64,000 bases of DNA from the NCBI RefSeq assembly GCF_900110255.1, contig NZ_FODD01000003.1:62001-126000 (forward strand), read 5' to 3'. A model generated the notes under the pieces. That model saw only the letters and a list, made by a program, of their open reading frames with translations, searched no databases and was not told the origin of the DNA. A program made the translations under genes and the position numbers. Of the stretch, positions 18,982 to 28,419 are shown piece by piece (positions within the stretch are counted from its first letter, which is position 1; each line of letters opens with the position of its first letter). The stretch is from Actinacidiphila rubida. GTDB taxonomy: Bacteria; Actinomycetota; Actinomycetes; Streptomycetales; Streptomycetaceae.

Positions 18982-19986
18982 TCAGGACAGCGGCACCCGC
19001 ACGTCCGCGCGGACCTTGGCGGTGAGGGCGGCCACGTCGGACACCGAGCTGGTGCCGCCGCTGCCGGTCACCATGGCGGCCATGTCGATCGGCACGACGT
19101 AGCCGACGGTGCTGTAGTCCGCCCACATGCAGATGCTGGTGGTGACGGACTTGCTGGAGGTGCCGTCGCTGAACTTGACCTGCTGGCACTCCATGACCGC
19201 GTCGTCGGCCCCGGCCGGGTGGACGGTCTGGGTGTCGCCGATGAGCTCCTGCTTGCTGCCGTCACTCGACGGCTTGTCCGTCTTGGACTTCGCCCGCGCG
19301 TCGGCGAACATGCCGTCGACGACCTTCTTCGGGTCCTTCACGGTGCCGTACACGCCGCTGAACTCCAGCAGCTTGCCGGTCAGTTGCGAGCCGCTGCTGT
19401 AGGCGGCGGTGACGTTCTGCGCGTTGGTGACGCCCAGCGCCTTCATCTTGTCGATGTCGCTGTTGTCGAAGCCGTCCGAGCCGGTGGAGTCGGGGCTCTT
19501 CTTGTACGAGGTGGCCACCGTGTCCGGCGTGATCAGCTTGTACTTCTTGCCGTCGTCCTTGAGCGCGGACCCGCCGCCGCTGCTCTTGAGCGCGAAGGCG
19601 GCGCCGGCGCCGACCACCACGAGCGCCACGACCACGCCGATGATCAGCCCGGTCTTCCTGCCACCGCCCTGCGGGGGAGCGGGCTGCTGCGGGTAGCCGT
19701 ACCCGGGCGGCTGCTGGCCGTAGGGCGCCTGCGGGGGCACCTGGCCGTATCCCTGCTGCGGCGGCTGCTGCGGCTGTCCGTAGCCACCCTGCTGAGGCGG
19801 CTGCTGGGGGTAGCCGTACCCCGGCTGGGGCTGGCCGTACCCGCCCTGCTGCGGCGGCTGCTGGGGCTGGCCGTAGCCGCCCTGCTGAGGCTGAGGCTGC
19901 CCGTATCCACCCTGCTGCGGCTGACCGTAACCGCCGCCCTGGGGCTGCTGCCCGTACGGGTTCGGCGGCGGCTGGTTGTAGCTCAT
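18982..19986 (-). CDS. Membrane protein with Gln/Gly/Pro/Tyr-rich cytoplasmic N terminus, function unknown
   Basis: The 334-aa protein has three parts. Residues 1-110 are low-complexity repeats of the type GYGQPQQ and [11 protein letters not shown]. Residues ~112-135 form one transmembrane helix ('[19 protein letters not shown]'). The rest is a Ser/Asp/Lys-rich extracellular domain of about 200 residues with two cysteines that could pair. ATG 19986 has GGAGGGG at 9 nt. This layout is common among actinobacterial proteins of unknown role; the disordered tail resembles those thought to self-associate. It is convergent with clpX and divergent from valS. No enzymatic motif is visible. Confidence 0.8.
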   Translation of the reverse strand: MSYNQPPPNPYGQQPQGGGYGQPQQGGYGQPQPQQGGYGQPQQPPQQGGYGQPQPGYGYPQQPPQQGGYGQPQQPPQQGYGQVPPQAPYGQQPPGYGYPQQPAPPQGGGRKTGLIIGVVVALVVVGAGAAFALKSSGGGSALKDDGKKYKLITPDTVATSYKKSPDSTGSDGFDNSDIDKMKALGVTNAQNVTAAYSSGSQLTGKLLEFSGVYGTVKDPKKVVDGMFADARAKSKTDKPSSDGSKQELIGDTQTVHPAGADDAVMECQQVKFSDGTSSKSVTTSICMWADYSTVGYVVPIDMAAMVTGSGGTSSVSDVAALTAKVRADVRVPLS

Positions 19987-20089
19987 GGGATCGTCCCCTC
20001 CGTTAACGAGTCCGCTCATCCTCCCGGATGTCTGAGCCCTTCCTCACGTCGGGGGCGCAACTGGTTCGTAACAGCCGCGCCGGCCGCCG

Positions 20090-20095
20090 TAGAAT
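20090..20095 (+). promoter_or_regulatory. -10 element TAGAAT of leaderless valS
   Basis: TAGAAT ends 7 nt before GTG 20103 and no Shine-Dalgarno precedes the start, so the mRNA probably begins at the GTG. No good -35 is seen; TTCGTA (20065-20070) is the nearest candidate. Confidence 0.65.
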
Positions 20096-20102
20096 CGCTG
20101 GC

Positions 20103-22733
20103 GTGACCGACAACACTCAGCGCCCCGACAGCGGGCACGACAGCACCCCCGAACTGCCGACCCAGTACACGCCGGCCGAGGTGGAGGGGGAGCTGTACGA
20201 GCGCTGGGTAGAACGGGGCTACTTCGAGGCCGACGCCAAGAGCGACAAGCCGCCGTACACCGTCGTGATCCCGCCGCCGAACGTCACGGGTTCACTCCAT
20301 CTGGGGCATGCCTTCGAGCACACGCTGATCGACGCGCTCACCCGCCGCAAGCGGATGCAGGGCTTCGAGACGCTGTGGCAGCCCGGCATGGACCACGCGG
20401 GCATCGCCACCCAGAACGTCGTCGAGCGGGAGCTGGCCAAGGAGGGCAAGTCCCGTCACGACCTCGGCCGGGAGGCGTTCGTCGAGCGCGTCTGGCAGTG
20501 GAAGGGCGAGTCCGGCGGGCAGATCAGCGGCCAGATGCGCCGGCTGGGCGACGGCGTCGCCTGGTCCCGGGAGCGCTTCACGATGGACGAGGGCCTGTCC
20601 CAGGCCGTCCAGACCATCTTCAAGCGGCTCTACGACGACGAGTTGATCTACCGCGCCGAGCGGATCATCAACTGGTGCCCGCGCTGCCTGACCGCCATCT
20701 CCGACATCGAGGTCAATTACCAGGACGACGACGGCGAGCTGGTCTCCATCCGCTACGGCGAGGGCGACTCCTCGATCGTCGTGGCGACGACGCGCGCCGA
20801 GACGATGCTCGGTGACACCGCGGTCGCCGTCCACCCGGACGACGAGCGGTACCGGCACCTGGTGGGCACGGAGATCGAGCTGCCGCTGACCGGCCGCCGC
20901 ATCCCGGTCGTCGCGGACGCGCACGTCGACCCGGAGTTCGGCACCGGCGCGGTCAAGGTGACGCCCGCGCACGACCCGAACGACTTCGAGATCGGCCAGC
21001 GCCACGACCTGCCGGCCATCGCGGTGATGGACGAGCACGCGGTGATCACCGTCCACGGCCCGTTCCTGGGACTCGACCGGATGGAGGCCCGGTCCGCGAT
21101 CGTCGCCGCGCTGCGCGCCGAGGGCCGGATCGTCGCGGAGAAGCGGCCCTACGTCCACTCGGTCGGCCACTGCTCGCGGTGCAACACCACCATCGAGCCG
21201 CGGCTGTCGATGCAGTGGTGGGTCAAGGTCGCGCCGCTGGCGAAGGCCGCGGGCGACGCGGTCCGCGACGGCCGGGTCGCGATCCACCCGCAGGAGATGG
21301 AGAAGCGCTACTTCGACTGGGTCGACAACCTCCACGACTGGTGCATCTCGCGGCAGTTGTGGTGGGGCCACCGCATCCCGGTCTGGTACGGGCCGGCGGG
21401 CGAGGTCGTGTGCGTCGGTCCGGACGAGCAGCCGCCCTCCGGCGAGGGCTGGCACCAGGACACCGACGTCCTCGACACCTGGTTCTCCTCGGGCCTGTGG
21501 CCGTTCTCCACGCTCGGCTGGCCCGAACAGACCGAGAGCCTGGCGAAGTTCTACCCGAACTCCGTGCTGGTCACCGGCTACGACATCCTGTTCTTCTGGG
21601 TCGCCCGGATGATGATGTTCGGCCTGTACGCGATGGACGGCACCCCGCCGTTCCACACCATCGCCCTGCACGGCATGGTCCGCGACCAGTTCGGCAAGAA
21701 GATGTCGAAGTCCTTCGGCAACGCGGTCAACCCGCTGGACTGGATGGACAAGTACGGCTCCGACGCGCTGCGCTTCACCCTCGCGCGCGGCGCCAACCCG
21801 GGCGTCGACGTGCCGATCGGCGAGGACTGGGTCCAGGGCTCCCGCAACTTCGCCAACAAGCTGTGGAACGCCACCCGGTTCGCCCTGATGAACGGCGCGA
21901 CGGTGCAGGGCCCGCTGCCGGCGCCCGAACGGATGTCGGCCACCGACCGGTGGATCCTGTCCCGCCTCAACACCGTCGTGGCCGAGGTCGACGCGTACTA
22001 CGACGACTACCAGTTCGCCAAACTGTCCGACGCCCTCTTCCACTTCGCGTGGGACGAGGTCTTCGACTGGTACGTCGAGCTGTCCAAGACGACGTTCCAG
22101 GCGGGCGGCGAGGCGGCCGAGGTCAGCAAGCGGGTCCTCGGCGAGGTCGTTGACGTCACGCTGCGGCTGCTGCACCCGGTCATCCCGTTCGTCACCGAGA
22201 CGCTGTGGACCGCGCTCACCGGCCGCGAGTCCGTCGTCATCGCCGAGTGGCCGCAGGACAGCGCCTTCCGGGACGCCGCGGCCGAGGCGGAGATCGCCGA
22301 GGTGCAGCGGGTCGTCACCGAGGTGCGGCGGTTCCGCTCCGACCAGGGCCTGCAGCCCGGCCAGCGGGTGCCGGCCCGGCTCACCCTGGCCGGCACGCTG
22401 CTCGCGCCGCACGAGGACGCGATCCGGCAGCTGCTGCGCCTGCAGCCGGAGGGCGAGGGCTTCCACGCCACCGCCACCCTGCCGGTCGCCGGCGCGATCG
22501 TGGCCCTCGACCTGTCCGGGACCATCGACGTGGCCGCCGAGCGCAAGCGGCTGACGAAGGACCTGGGCCTGGCCGAGAAGGAGAAGGCGGACACGACCGG
22601 GAAGCTCGGCAACGAGGCCTTCCTGGCGAAGGCGCCCGAGCCGGTCGTGGCCAAGATCCGCGCGCGGCTGTCGACCGCCGAGGCCGACATCGCCCGGATC
22701 ACCGCGCAGCTCGGCGCGCTCCCCGAGGCGTGA
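20103..22733 (+). CDS. valS: Valyl-tRNA synthetase
   Basis: This class I aminoacyl-tRNA synthetase charges tRNA-Val. The 876-aa protein has the HIGH-type motif in '[15 protein letters not shown]' (~residues 58-72), the CP1 editing domain (~190-330, with '[15 protein letters not shown]'), the KMSKS loop in '[12 protein letters not shown]' (~residue 534), an anticodon-binding domain and a C-terminal coiled coil ('[20 protein letters not shown]'). GTG 20103 is the family-consistent start; earlier in-frame codons overlap the promoter. A 19-bp terminator follows directly. Confidence 0.97.
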   Translation: MTDNTQRPDSGHDSTPELPTQYTPAEVEGELYERWVERGYFEADAKSDKPPYTVVIPPPNVTGSLHLGHAFEHTLIDALTRRKRMQGFETLWQPGMDHAGIATQNVVERELAKEGKSRHDLGREAFVERVWQWKGESGGQISGQMRRLGDGVAWSRERFTMDEGLSQAVQTIFKRLYDDELIYRAERIINWCPRCLTAISDIEVNYQDDDGELVSIRYGEGDSSIVVATTRAETMLGDTAVAVHPDDERYRHLVGTEIELPLTGRRIPVVADAHVDPEFGTGAVKVTPAHDPNDFEIGQRHDLPAIAVMDEHAVITVHGPFLGLDRMEARSAIVAALRAEGRIVAEKRPYVHSVGHCSRCNTTIEPRLSMQWWVKVAPLAKAAGDAVRDGRVAIHPQEMEKRYFDWVDNLHDWCISRQLWWGHRIPVWYGPAGEVVCVGPDEQPPSGEGWHQDTDVLDTWFSSGLWPFSTLGWPEQTESLAKFYPNSVLVTGYDILFFWVARMMMFGLYAMDGTPPFHTIALHGMVRDQFGKKMSKSFGNAVNPLDWMDKYGSDALRFTLARGANPGVDVPIGEDWVQGSRNFANKLWNATRFALMNGATVQGPLPAPERMSATDRWILSRLNTVVAEVDAYYDDYQFAKLSDALFHFAWDEVFDWYVELSKTTFQAGGEAAEVSKRVLGEVVDVTLRLLHPVIPFVTETLWTALTGRESVVIAEWPQDSAFRDAAAEAEIAEVQRVVTEVRRFRSDQGLQPGQRVPARLTLAGTLLAPHEDAIRQLLRLQPEGEGFHATATLPVAGAIVALDLSGTIDVAAERKRLTKDLGLAEKEKADTTGKLGNEAFLAKAPEPVVAKIRARLSTAEADIARITAQLGALPEA

Positions 22734-22738
22734 GCGCG

Positions 22739-22781
22739 CCGCGCCCGGCCCGCGGGTCCACCACCCGCGGGCCGGGCGCGG
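22739..22781 (+). terminator. Terminator after valS
   Basis: A perfect 19-bp GC-rich stem (22739-22757 / 22763-22781) with a 5-nt loop starts 5 nt after the valS stop. Confidence 0.9.
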
Positions 22782-22801
22782 GAGCACCCCACCCCGCTCC
22801 G

Positions 22802-22807
22802 TAGACT
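22802..22807 (+). promoter_or_regulatory. -10 element TAGACT of leaderless folC
   Basis: TAGACT ends 7 nt before GTG 22815, and there is no ribosome-binding site between them. This is the same geometry as at valS. Confidence 0.6.
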
Positions 22808-22814
22808 GGGCGGT

Positions 22815-24389
22815 GTGAGCACCCCTCCCGGCCACCAGCCGCACGACCCCGACGAGCCCGCGCGTTTCGACGTCACCGATGCCGGCGGCGTCACCGATGC
22901 CGACGACGTGAACGACGCCGACGACGAGACCGGCGAGCAGGGCCCGCGCGAGGCCGACATGGCCGTCATCGAGGCCGGCAGCCGCACGCTGCGCACCCAG
23001 GTGACCCCGCCCGCGCCGGAGGACGACGTCCCCGCCCGCCCGGCCGACCCCGAGGTCGACCGCGAGCTGCGCGCGGTGGAGGAGGAGCTGCTCGGCCGCT
23101 GGCCCGAGACCAAGCTCGACCCGTCGCTCGACCGGATGAACGCGCTGATGGACATCCTCGGCGAACCGCAGCGCTCCTACCCGTCGATCCACATCACCGG
23201 CACCAACGGCAAGACCAGCACGGCCCGGATGGTCGAGCGGCTGCTGCTGGCCTTCGAGCTGCGCACCGGCCGCTACACCAGCCCGCACGTGCAGTCCGTC
23301 ACCGAGCGGATCAGCCTGGACGGCCGGCCGATCGCGCCGGAGAAGTTCATCGAGCAGTACCGCGACCTGACGCCGTACATCGGGATGGTCGACCAGTCGC
23401 AGCCGCACCGGATGTCGTTCTTCGAGGTGCTCACCGGCATGGCGTACGCGGCGTTCGCCGACGCGCCGGTGGACGTCGCCGTCGTCGAGGTCGGCATGGG
23501 CGGCTCCTGGGACGCCACCAACGTGGTGGACGGGCAGGTCGCCGTCGTCACCCCGATCGCGCTGGACCACACGGACCGGCTGGGGGAGACGCCCGGTGAG
23601 ATCGCCGGGGAGAAGTCCGGCATCATCAAGCAGGGCGCCACCGCCATCCTCGCCCAGCAGCCCGCGGACGCCGCGCAGGTGCTGCTGAAGAAGGCCGTGG
23701 AGGTCGACGCCACGGTGGCCCGCGAGGGCATGGAGTTCGGGGTGCTGCACCGCGAGGTCGCCGTCGGCGGGCAGATGCTGACGCTGCGCGGGCTCGGCGG
23801 CGAGTACGAGCAGGTCTTCCTGCCGCTGCACGGCGAGCACCAGGCGCGCAACGCGGCGGTGGCGCTGGCCGCCGTCGAGGCGTTCTTCGGCATCGGCAGC
23901 ATGCACCAGCGCACCCTCGACCTGGACACCGTCCGCGGCGCGTTCGCGACCGTGACCTCGCCGGGCCGGCTGGAGGTGGTGCGGCGCAGCCCGACCGTGG
24001 TGCTCGACGCCGCGCACAACCCGGCCGGCGCGCAGGTCACCGCGGCCGCGATCAGCGAGGTGTTCGGCTTCACCCACCTGGTGGGCGTGGTCGGCCCGAG
24101 CGGCGACAAGGACGTGCGCGGGCTGCTGGAGGCGTTCGAGCCGGTGTTCGCCGAGGTCGTGGTGACCCGCAACTCCACCTCCCGCGCCATGGACGTGGAC
24201 GAACTGGCGGCGCTGGCCGTCGAGGTGTTCGGCGAGGACCGAGTGCAGGTCGAGACGCGGCTGGACGACGCGCTGGAGGCCGCCATCACCCTCGCCGAGG
24301 AGGAGGGCGAGTACGCCGGTGCCGGCGTCCTCGTCACCGGCTCGGTGATCACCGTGGGAGAGGCCCGGCTGCTGCTGGGCCGCGGGTGA
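22815..24389 (+). CDS. folC: Folylpolyglutamate synthase / dihydrofolate synthase
   Basis: FolC adds glutamate to dihydropteroate and folates. The 524-aa protein has the Mur-ligase P-loop 'HITGTNGKTSTARMV' (~residues 127-141), 'GRYTSPHV' and 'ERISLDG', the central 'EVGMGGSWDATNV', and the C-terminal ligase domain with 'DAAHNPAG'. It is longer than usual because of an Asp-rich N-terminal extension of about 75 residues with imperfect 'VTDADD' repeats, not part of the enzyme core. The GTG start lies directly behind a -10 element, and no alternative start at the core is better supported. The DUF4233 gene and ndk follow on the same strand, a conserved actinobacterial order. Confidence 0.95.
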   Translation: MSTPPGHQPHDPDEPARFDVTDAGGVTDADDVNDADDETGEQGPREADMAVIEAGSRTLRTQVTPPAPEDDVPARPADPEVDRELRAVEEELLGRWPETKLDPSLDRMNALMDILGEPQRSYPSIHITGTNGKTSTARMVERLLLAFELRTGRYTSPHVQSVTERISLDGRPIAPEKFIEQYRDLTPYIGMVDQSQPHRMSFFEVLTGMAYAAFADAPVDVAVVEVGMGGSWDATNVVDGQVAVVTPIALDHTDRLGETPGEIAGEKSGIIKQGATAILAQQPADAAQVLLKKAVEVDATVAREGMEFGVLHREVAVGGQMLTLRGLGGEYEQVFLPLHGEHQARNAAVALAAVEAFFGIGSMHQRTLDLDTVRGAFATVTSPGRLEVVRRSPTVVLDAAHNPAGAQVTAAAISEVFGFTHLVGVVGPSGDKDVRGLLEAFEPVFAEVVVTRNSTSRAMDVDELAALAVEVFGEDRVQVETRLDDALEAAITLAEEEGEYAGAGVLVTGSVITVGEARLLLGRG

Positions 24390-24420
24390 ACCTCTGATGA
24401 ACCCGTGAACGGGATGCATG

Positions 24421-24474
24421 GCGCGAATGACGTGAATAGCGCGAATGACATGAATGGCGTGAATGAAGTGAAGG
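24421..24474 (+). repeat. 9-bp tandem repeat between folC and the DUF4233 gene
   Basis: Six contiguous 9-bp units (gcgcgaatg, acgtgaata, gcgcgaatg, acatgaatg, gcgtgaatg, aagtgaagg) fill most of the 95-bp gap. The last, degenerate unit provides the AAGGGG that acts as ribosome-binding site for the next gene. Confidence 0.85.
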
Positions 24475-24484
24475 GGCCCTGGGC

Positions 24485-24820
24485 ATGCGGACTCTGTGTT
24501 CGAGCACGCTGATCGGCGAGTTCTTCGTCATCGGCTTCGCCGGGCTGGTGGCGATGAAGCACCCCGACCTGTCGATGGGGCAGGTGTGGACGGTGTGCGG
24601 TGTCGCCATGGCCCTGTGCGTGCTGCTGTGCGGCGTGCTCACCCGGCCCGGCGCCCTCGCGGTGGGCTGGGCGCTGCAGATCGGGCTGATCGTCAGCGGC
24701 TTCGTGGTCGGTACGATGTTCGTCCTCGGAGCCGTCTTCGCGGGTCTGTGGTGGGCGTCGATCCACTACGGCCGCAAGGTCGACGAGATCCGGGCCCGCA
24801 ACGCGGCGCACACCGCCTGA
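24485..24820 (+). CDS. DUF4233 small membrane protein
   Basis: The 111-aa protein has about four hydrophobic segments ('IGEFFVIGFAGLVAMK', 'GVAMALCVLLCGVL', 'GWALQIGLIVSGFVVG', 'MFVLGAVFAGLWWAS') and a basic C-terminal tail 'HYGRKVDEIRARNAA'. It matches the DUF4233 family, which in actinobacteria lies between folC and ndk; its function is unknown. ATG 24485 is preceded by AAGGGG from the last repeat unit. Position suggests it is cotranscribed with folC. Confidence 0.88.
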   Translation: MRTLCSSTLIGEFFVIGFAGLVAMKHPDLSMGQVWTVCGVAMALCVLLCGVLTRPGALAVGWALQIGLIVSGFVVGTMFVLGAVFAGLWWASIHYGRKVDEIRARNAAHTA

Positions 24821-24872
24821 GCCGCGCCTTGTAGGCTCGTCGCACATTCTTTTGAGCATCAGGAGCCGCATC

Positions 24873-25286
24873 GTGACCCAGCGCACCCTCGTCCTTCTCA
24901 AGCCGGACGCCGTCCGCCGCGGCCTGATCGGCGAGATCCTCGGCCGCATCGAGCGGAAGGCGGGCTGGACGGTCAGCGCGCTCGAACTGCGCACGCTGGA
25001 CCGCGGCACGCTGGAGCAGCACTACGCCGAGCACGTCGGACGCCCGTTCTACGAGCCGCTGATGGACTTCATGGCGTCAGGTCCCTCCGTCGCGCTGGTC
25101 GTCGAGGGCGAGCGGGTCATCGAGGGCGTGCGCGCGCTGGCCGGTCCGACCGACCCGATCGCCGCGGCACCCGGCTCCATTCGGGGGGATTTCGGCACCA
25201 TCGTGCGCGAGAACCTCGTGCACGCCTCGGACTCCGCGGAGTCCGCCGAGCGCGAGATCAAGATCTTCTTCCCCACGCTGGCCTAA
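24873..25286 (+). CDS. ndk: Nucleoside diphosphate kinase
   Basis: Ndk transfers the gamma phosphate from ATP to nucleoside diphosphates. The 137-aa protein has the opening 'QRTLVLLKPDAVRRG', the Kpn loop region, and the catalytic phospho-histidine in 'NLVHASDSAESAERE' (~residue 117). GTG 24873 follows AGGAG with 8-nt spacing; an upstream start at 24852 would add a nonconserved heptapeptide. TAGGCT at 24831-24836 is a plausible -10 of its own promoter. A short inverted repeat (25293-25299 / 25311-25317) follows the stop. Confidence 0.97.
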   Translation: MTQRTLVLLKPDAVRRGLIGEILGRIERKAGWTVSALELRTLDRGTLEQHYAEHVGRPFYEPLMDFMASGPSVALVVEGERVIEGVRALAGPTDPIAAAPGSIRGDFGTIVRENLVHASDSAESAEREIKIFFPTLA

Positions 25287-25495
25287 CGCCGTTGCCCGGG
25301 ACATGGTCCTCCGGGCAGCGGGAACGCGACAACCAGGGCTCCCGCGGGAACCCAACACACCGACACGGCGTCACCATTACTGAGGTCCGCTGTGTGTTCT
25401 GATGACAATGGCGTCGGAACCCCGACACCGCGCCCCCACTCGGCGCGACTACGATGGAACCTCCGCCCACGCTCGGGAAGGCCAGACGTATCCAC

Positions 25496-26530
25496 ATGGC
25501 GAACAACATGTCGTTCATCGGCCGTGACATGGCTGTCGACCTCGGGACCGCCAACACGCTGGTGTACGTCAGGGGCCGCGGGATCGTCCTGAACGAGCCG
25601 TCGGTCGTCGCGGTCAACACCAACACCGGCGGCATCCTCGCGGTGGGCGCCGAGGCCAAGAAGATGATCGGCCGCACGCCCGGCAACATCGTGGCGGTGC
25701 GTCCCCTGAAGGACGGCGTCATCGCCGACTTCGAGATCACCGAGCGGATGCTGCGGTACTTCATCCTGAAGATCCACCGCCGCCGTTACATGGTCCGCCC
25801 GCGCGTGGTGATCTGCGTGCCCTCGGGCATCACCGGCGTGGAGCGCCGTGCGGTGATCGAGGCCGCCACGCAGGCCGGCGCGCGTACCGTGCACATCATC
25901 GAGGAGCCGATGGCGGCCGCGATCGGTGCCGGGCTCCCGGTCCACGAGGCCACCGGCAACATGGTGGTGGACATCGGCGGCGGCACCACCGAGGTGGCGG
26001 TCATCAGCCTCGGCGGCATCGTCACCGCGCAGTCCATCCGGGTGGCCGGCGACGAACTGGACAACGCGATCATCCAGCACATCAAGAAGGAGTACAGCCT
26101 TCTGCTGGGCGAGCGCACCTCCGAGCAGATCAAGCTGACGATCGGGTCGGCCTTCGCCGCCAAGGGCGAGGAGGAGCACACCGAGATCCGCGGACGCGAC
26201 CTCGTCAGCGGGCTCCCCAAGACCGTGGTGATCTCCGCAGCGGAGGTCCGCAAGGCCATCGAGGAACCCGTCAACGCGATCGTCGACGCGGTCAAGACCA
26301 CGCTGGACAAGTGCCCGCCGGAGCTGTCCGGCGACATCATGGACCGCGGCATCGTCCTCGCCGGCGGCGGCGCGCTGCTGAGCGGTCTCGACGAGCGGCT
26401 GCGCCACGAGACGGGCATGCCGATCCACATCGCGGACACCCCGCTGGACTGCGTGGCGCTCGGCGCCGGCAAGTGCGTCGAGGAGTTCGAGGCGCTCCAG
26501 CAGGTCCTGGACGCGGCGCCCCGCAGGTGA
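25496..26530 (+). CDS. mreB: MreB, actin-like cell-shape protein
   Basis: MreB forms membrane-bound filaments. In streptomycetes it works mainly in sporulation wall synthesis and spore integrity rather than vegetative growth. The 344-aa protein has the actin phosphate-1 motif '[16 protein letters not shown]', phosphate-2 '[14 protein letters not shown]' and the adenosine motif '[16 protein letters not shown]'. I chose ATG 25496 ('MANNMSFIG'); ATG 25508 ('MSFIGRD') is an equally credible family start and ATG 25454 is less so. TACGAT (25450-25455) is a likely -10. It heads the mreBCD-pbp2-rodA operon. Confidence 0.96.
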   Translation: MANNMSFIGRDMAVDLGTANTLVYVRGRGIVLNEPSVVAVNTNTGGILAVGAEAKKMIGRTPGNIVAVRPLKDGVIADFEITERMLRYFILKIHRRRYMVRPRVVICVPSGITGVERRAVIEAATQAGARTVHIIEEPMAAAIGAGLPVHEATGNMVVDIGGGTTEVAVISLGGIVTAQSIRVAGDELDNAIIQHIKKEYSLLLGERTSEQIKLTIGSAFAAKGEEEHTEIRGRDLVSGLPKTVVISAAEVRKAIEEPVNAIVDAVKTTLDKCPPELSGDIMDRGIVLAGGGALLSGLDERLRHETGMPIHIADTPLDCVALGAGKCVEEFEALQQVLDAAPRR

Positions 26531-26639
26531 CCCTGCGAAACGCCGCGCCGAGGACCTGAAGTACCCCGCACAGTAGTTCCGACCGGCCGCGGCCCCGCAG
26601 CGGCGGCGGGTCCGATACGGAAGGCACGGACTGGCGCCC

Positions 26640-27686
26640 GTGAGGGACACAAAGGAGAGCCGGCTTCTGCTGGTGCTGCTGGTGGTGGTGGCGTTCGCGC
26701 TCATCACCATGGACATCCGCGGTGGTGAGAACTCACCGCTCGACGGGCCGCGGCAGGCCGCGCAGTCCGTCTTCGGCCCGGTCGAGAACACCGTCGCCAG
26801 CGCCGTCGACCCGGTGGGCAACGCCATAGACGCCGTGCGCGACTCCGGGAGCCGCAGCTCCACCATCGACCGGCTGGAGAAGGAGAACACGGCGCTCAAG
26901 CAGCAGCTCGGCTCCAAGGCCATCACCCGCAACCGGGCGGCGGAACTGGACCAGTTGCTGAAGACGGCGGGCGCCGGCCAGTACACCATCAAGGGTGCCC
27001 AGGTCATCGCCATAGGAGCGGCCCAGGGCTTCTCCTGGACCGTCACCATCGACGCCGGCAGCGACGACGGCATCACCCGCGACATGACCGTCATCAACGG
27101 TGACGGCCTGGTCGGCCGGGTGACGACCGCCGGTCCCTCCACGTCCACCGTGCTGCTCGCCAACGACCCGGACTTCACCGTCGGCACGCGGCTCGAGGGG
27201 TCGATGGAGCTGGGCTTCGCCTCCGGCCAGGGCGACCAGCCGATGCGCGTGCAGCTGCTCAACGGCAAGGCCGCCGTGCACAAGGGCGACCGCCTGGTGA
27301 CCTTCGGGTCCGAGGCCGGCAAGCCGTTCGTGGCCGGCGTCCCGGTCGGGAGGATCAGCGGGATCGAGCCGTCCGGCGGCAACCTGACGAAGACCGTGCT
27401 GGTGCAGCCGTTCGTCGGCTTCACCCGGCTGGACATCGTCGGCGTGGTCGTCGTGGGCCCGCGCAGCGACCCGCGCGACAGCGTGCTGCCGCCCCGCCCC
27501 ACCACGCCCGCCAAGCCCACCCCGGCCAAGCCGTCCGGCACCCCCAGCCCCGGCGGCACCCCGAGTCCGGGCGGCACGCCGAACCCCGGTGGCACGCCCA
27601 CCGTCCCGGGCACGCCGACGTCCCCGGTGAACGGCGCCGGCGGCACCGCCCGCAACCCCACCCCGACGACCACCAGCGGGGGCTGA
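26640..27686 (+). CDS. mreC: MreC, cell-shape scaffold protein
   Basis: MreC is a bitopic protein that links MreB to periplasmic wall synthases. The 348-aa protein has a transmembrane helix (residues ~8-26), a coiled coil ('TIDRLEKENTALKQQL', ~75-105) and the beta-rich core with 'MTVINGDGLVGRVTTAG'. After ~residue 285 it ends in a proline/threonine tail with three to four copies of 'GTPSPG', encoded by an 18-bp repeat around 27536-27601. GTG 26640 lies 109 bp after mreB, with GGAAGG about 15 nt upstream. mreD follows 6 nt after the stop. Confidence 0.95.
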   Translation: MRDTKESRLLLVLLVVVAFALITMDIRGGENSPLDGPRQAAQSVFGPVENTVASAVDPVGNAIDAVRDSGSRSSTIDRLEKENTALKQQLGSKAITRNRAAELDQLLKTAGAGQYTIKGAQVIAIGAAQGFSWTVTIDAGSDDGITRDMTVINGDGLVGRVTTAGPSTSTVLLANDPDFTVGTRLEGSMELGFASGQGDQPMRVQLLNGKAAVHKGDRLVTFGSEAGKPFVAGVPVGRISGIEPSGGNLTKTVLVQPFVGFTRLDIVGVVVVGPRSDPRDSVLPPRPTTPAKPTPAKPSGTPSPGGTPSPGGTPNPGGTPTVPGTPTSPVNGAGGTARNPTPTTTSGG

Positions 27687-27692
27687 CCACCC

Positions 27693-28346
27693 ATGCGCCT
27701 CAACCGGATTCTGCTGCCCACCGTGCTGGTGGTGATCGCCATGGTGGTCCAGGTCAGCGTGCTGGCCCGGCTCCACCTCCCCGGCGCCGTCCCCGACCTG
27801 CTGCTGCTGACCGTGCTCGGCCTGGCCCTGGCCTACGGGCACGTCGGCGGCTGCCTCGTCGGCTTCTTCGCCGGACTGCTCGCCGACATCGCGCCGCCGG
27901 CCGACCACGCCGTGGGCCGCTACGCCCTGGTGCTGTCGGTGATCGGCTACGCGGCCGGCCTGGCCAAGCCCGAGTCGGGGCAGCTGCGCACCGCCGCCGG
28001 GCCGATGATGGTGGTGATCTGCGCCGCGATCGGCACGACGCTGCTGTACGCGGGCGTCGGCAGCCTCGTCGGCGACACCGCCGGCGCCCATGTGGGCCTG
28101 GGCAAGCTGGTGTTCACCGCCGCCGTCTACGACCTGCTGCTGGCACCGTTCATCGTGCCGCTGGTCATGGCGCTGGCCAGACACTTCGACCACGATCCAC
28201 TGACCGAGGACTCCGCGGGCGGGTTCGGCGGCAGCCGCCCCCGGATGCGCTCGGGACGCTCCGGATACACCGGCGCGCGCGGCATGTTCAGCCGCTCCAG
28301 CCGGTCCGTGAAGGTCATCTCGCTCGCCAGGGGAGCCCGGAGGTGA
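27693..28346 (+). CDS. mreD: MreD, cell-shape membrane protein
   Basis: This 217-aa protein has about five hydrophobic segments over residues 1-170 and a basic, Ser/Arg/Gly-rich cytoplasmic tail ('SRPRMRSGRSGYTGARG'). The N terminus 'MRLNRILLPTVLVVIAMVV' and the motif 'GCLVGFFAGLLADIAPP' fit MreD. It starts 6 nt after mreC, with GGGGGCTG serving as a ribosome-binding site, so the two are coupled. MreD completes the MreBCD elongation complex with the transpeptidase and the SEDS protein encoded next. Confidence 0.92.
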   Translation: MRLNRILLPTVLVVIAMVVQVSVLARLHLPGAVPDLLLLTVLGLALAYGHVGGCLVGFFAGLLADIAPPADHAVGRYALVLSVIGYAAGLAKPESGQLRTAAGPMMVVICAAIGTTLLYAGVGSLVGDTAGAHVGLGKLVFTAAVYDLLLAPFIVPLVMALARHFDHDPLTEDSAGGFGGSRPRMRSGRSGYTGARGMFSRSSRSVKVISLARGARR

Positions 28347-28419
28347 CCGGGCGGGTGAGCACGCGGGCGCAGGAGGCCGGCGGCAACGGCACCAGCAGCA
28401 GTAGGAGCAGGGAGCAGTA

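Noticed and set aside
20292-24419. A 1375-codon open frame antisense to valS and folC
   Set aside because: It is a by-product of high GC third positions. The opposite strand encodes complete ValS and FolC with all motifs, and the antisense product has no recognisable domain.
24421-24474. CRISPR-like repeat array
   Set aside because: The units are 9 bp, contiguous and without spacers. This is a minisatellite.
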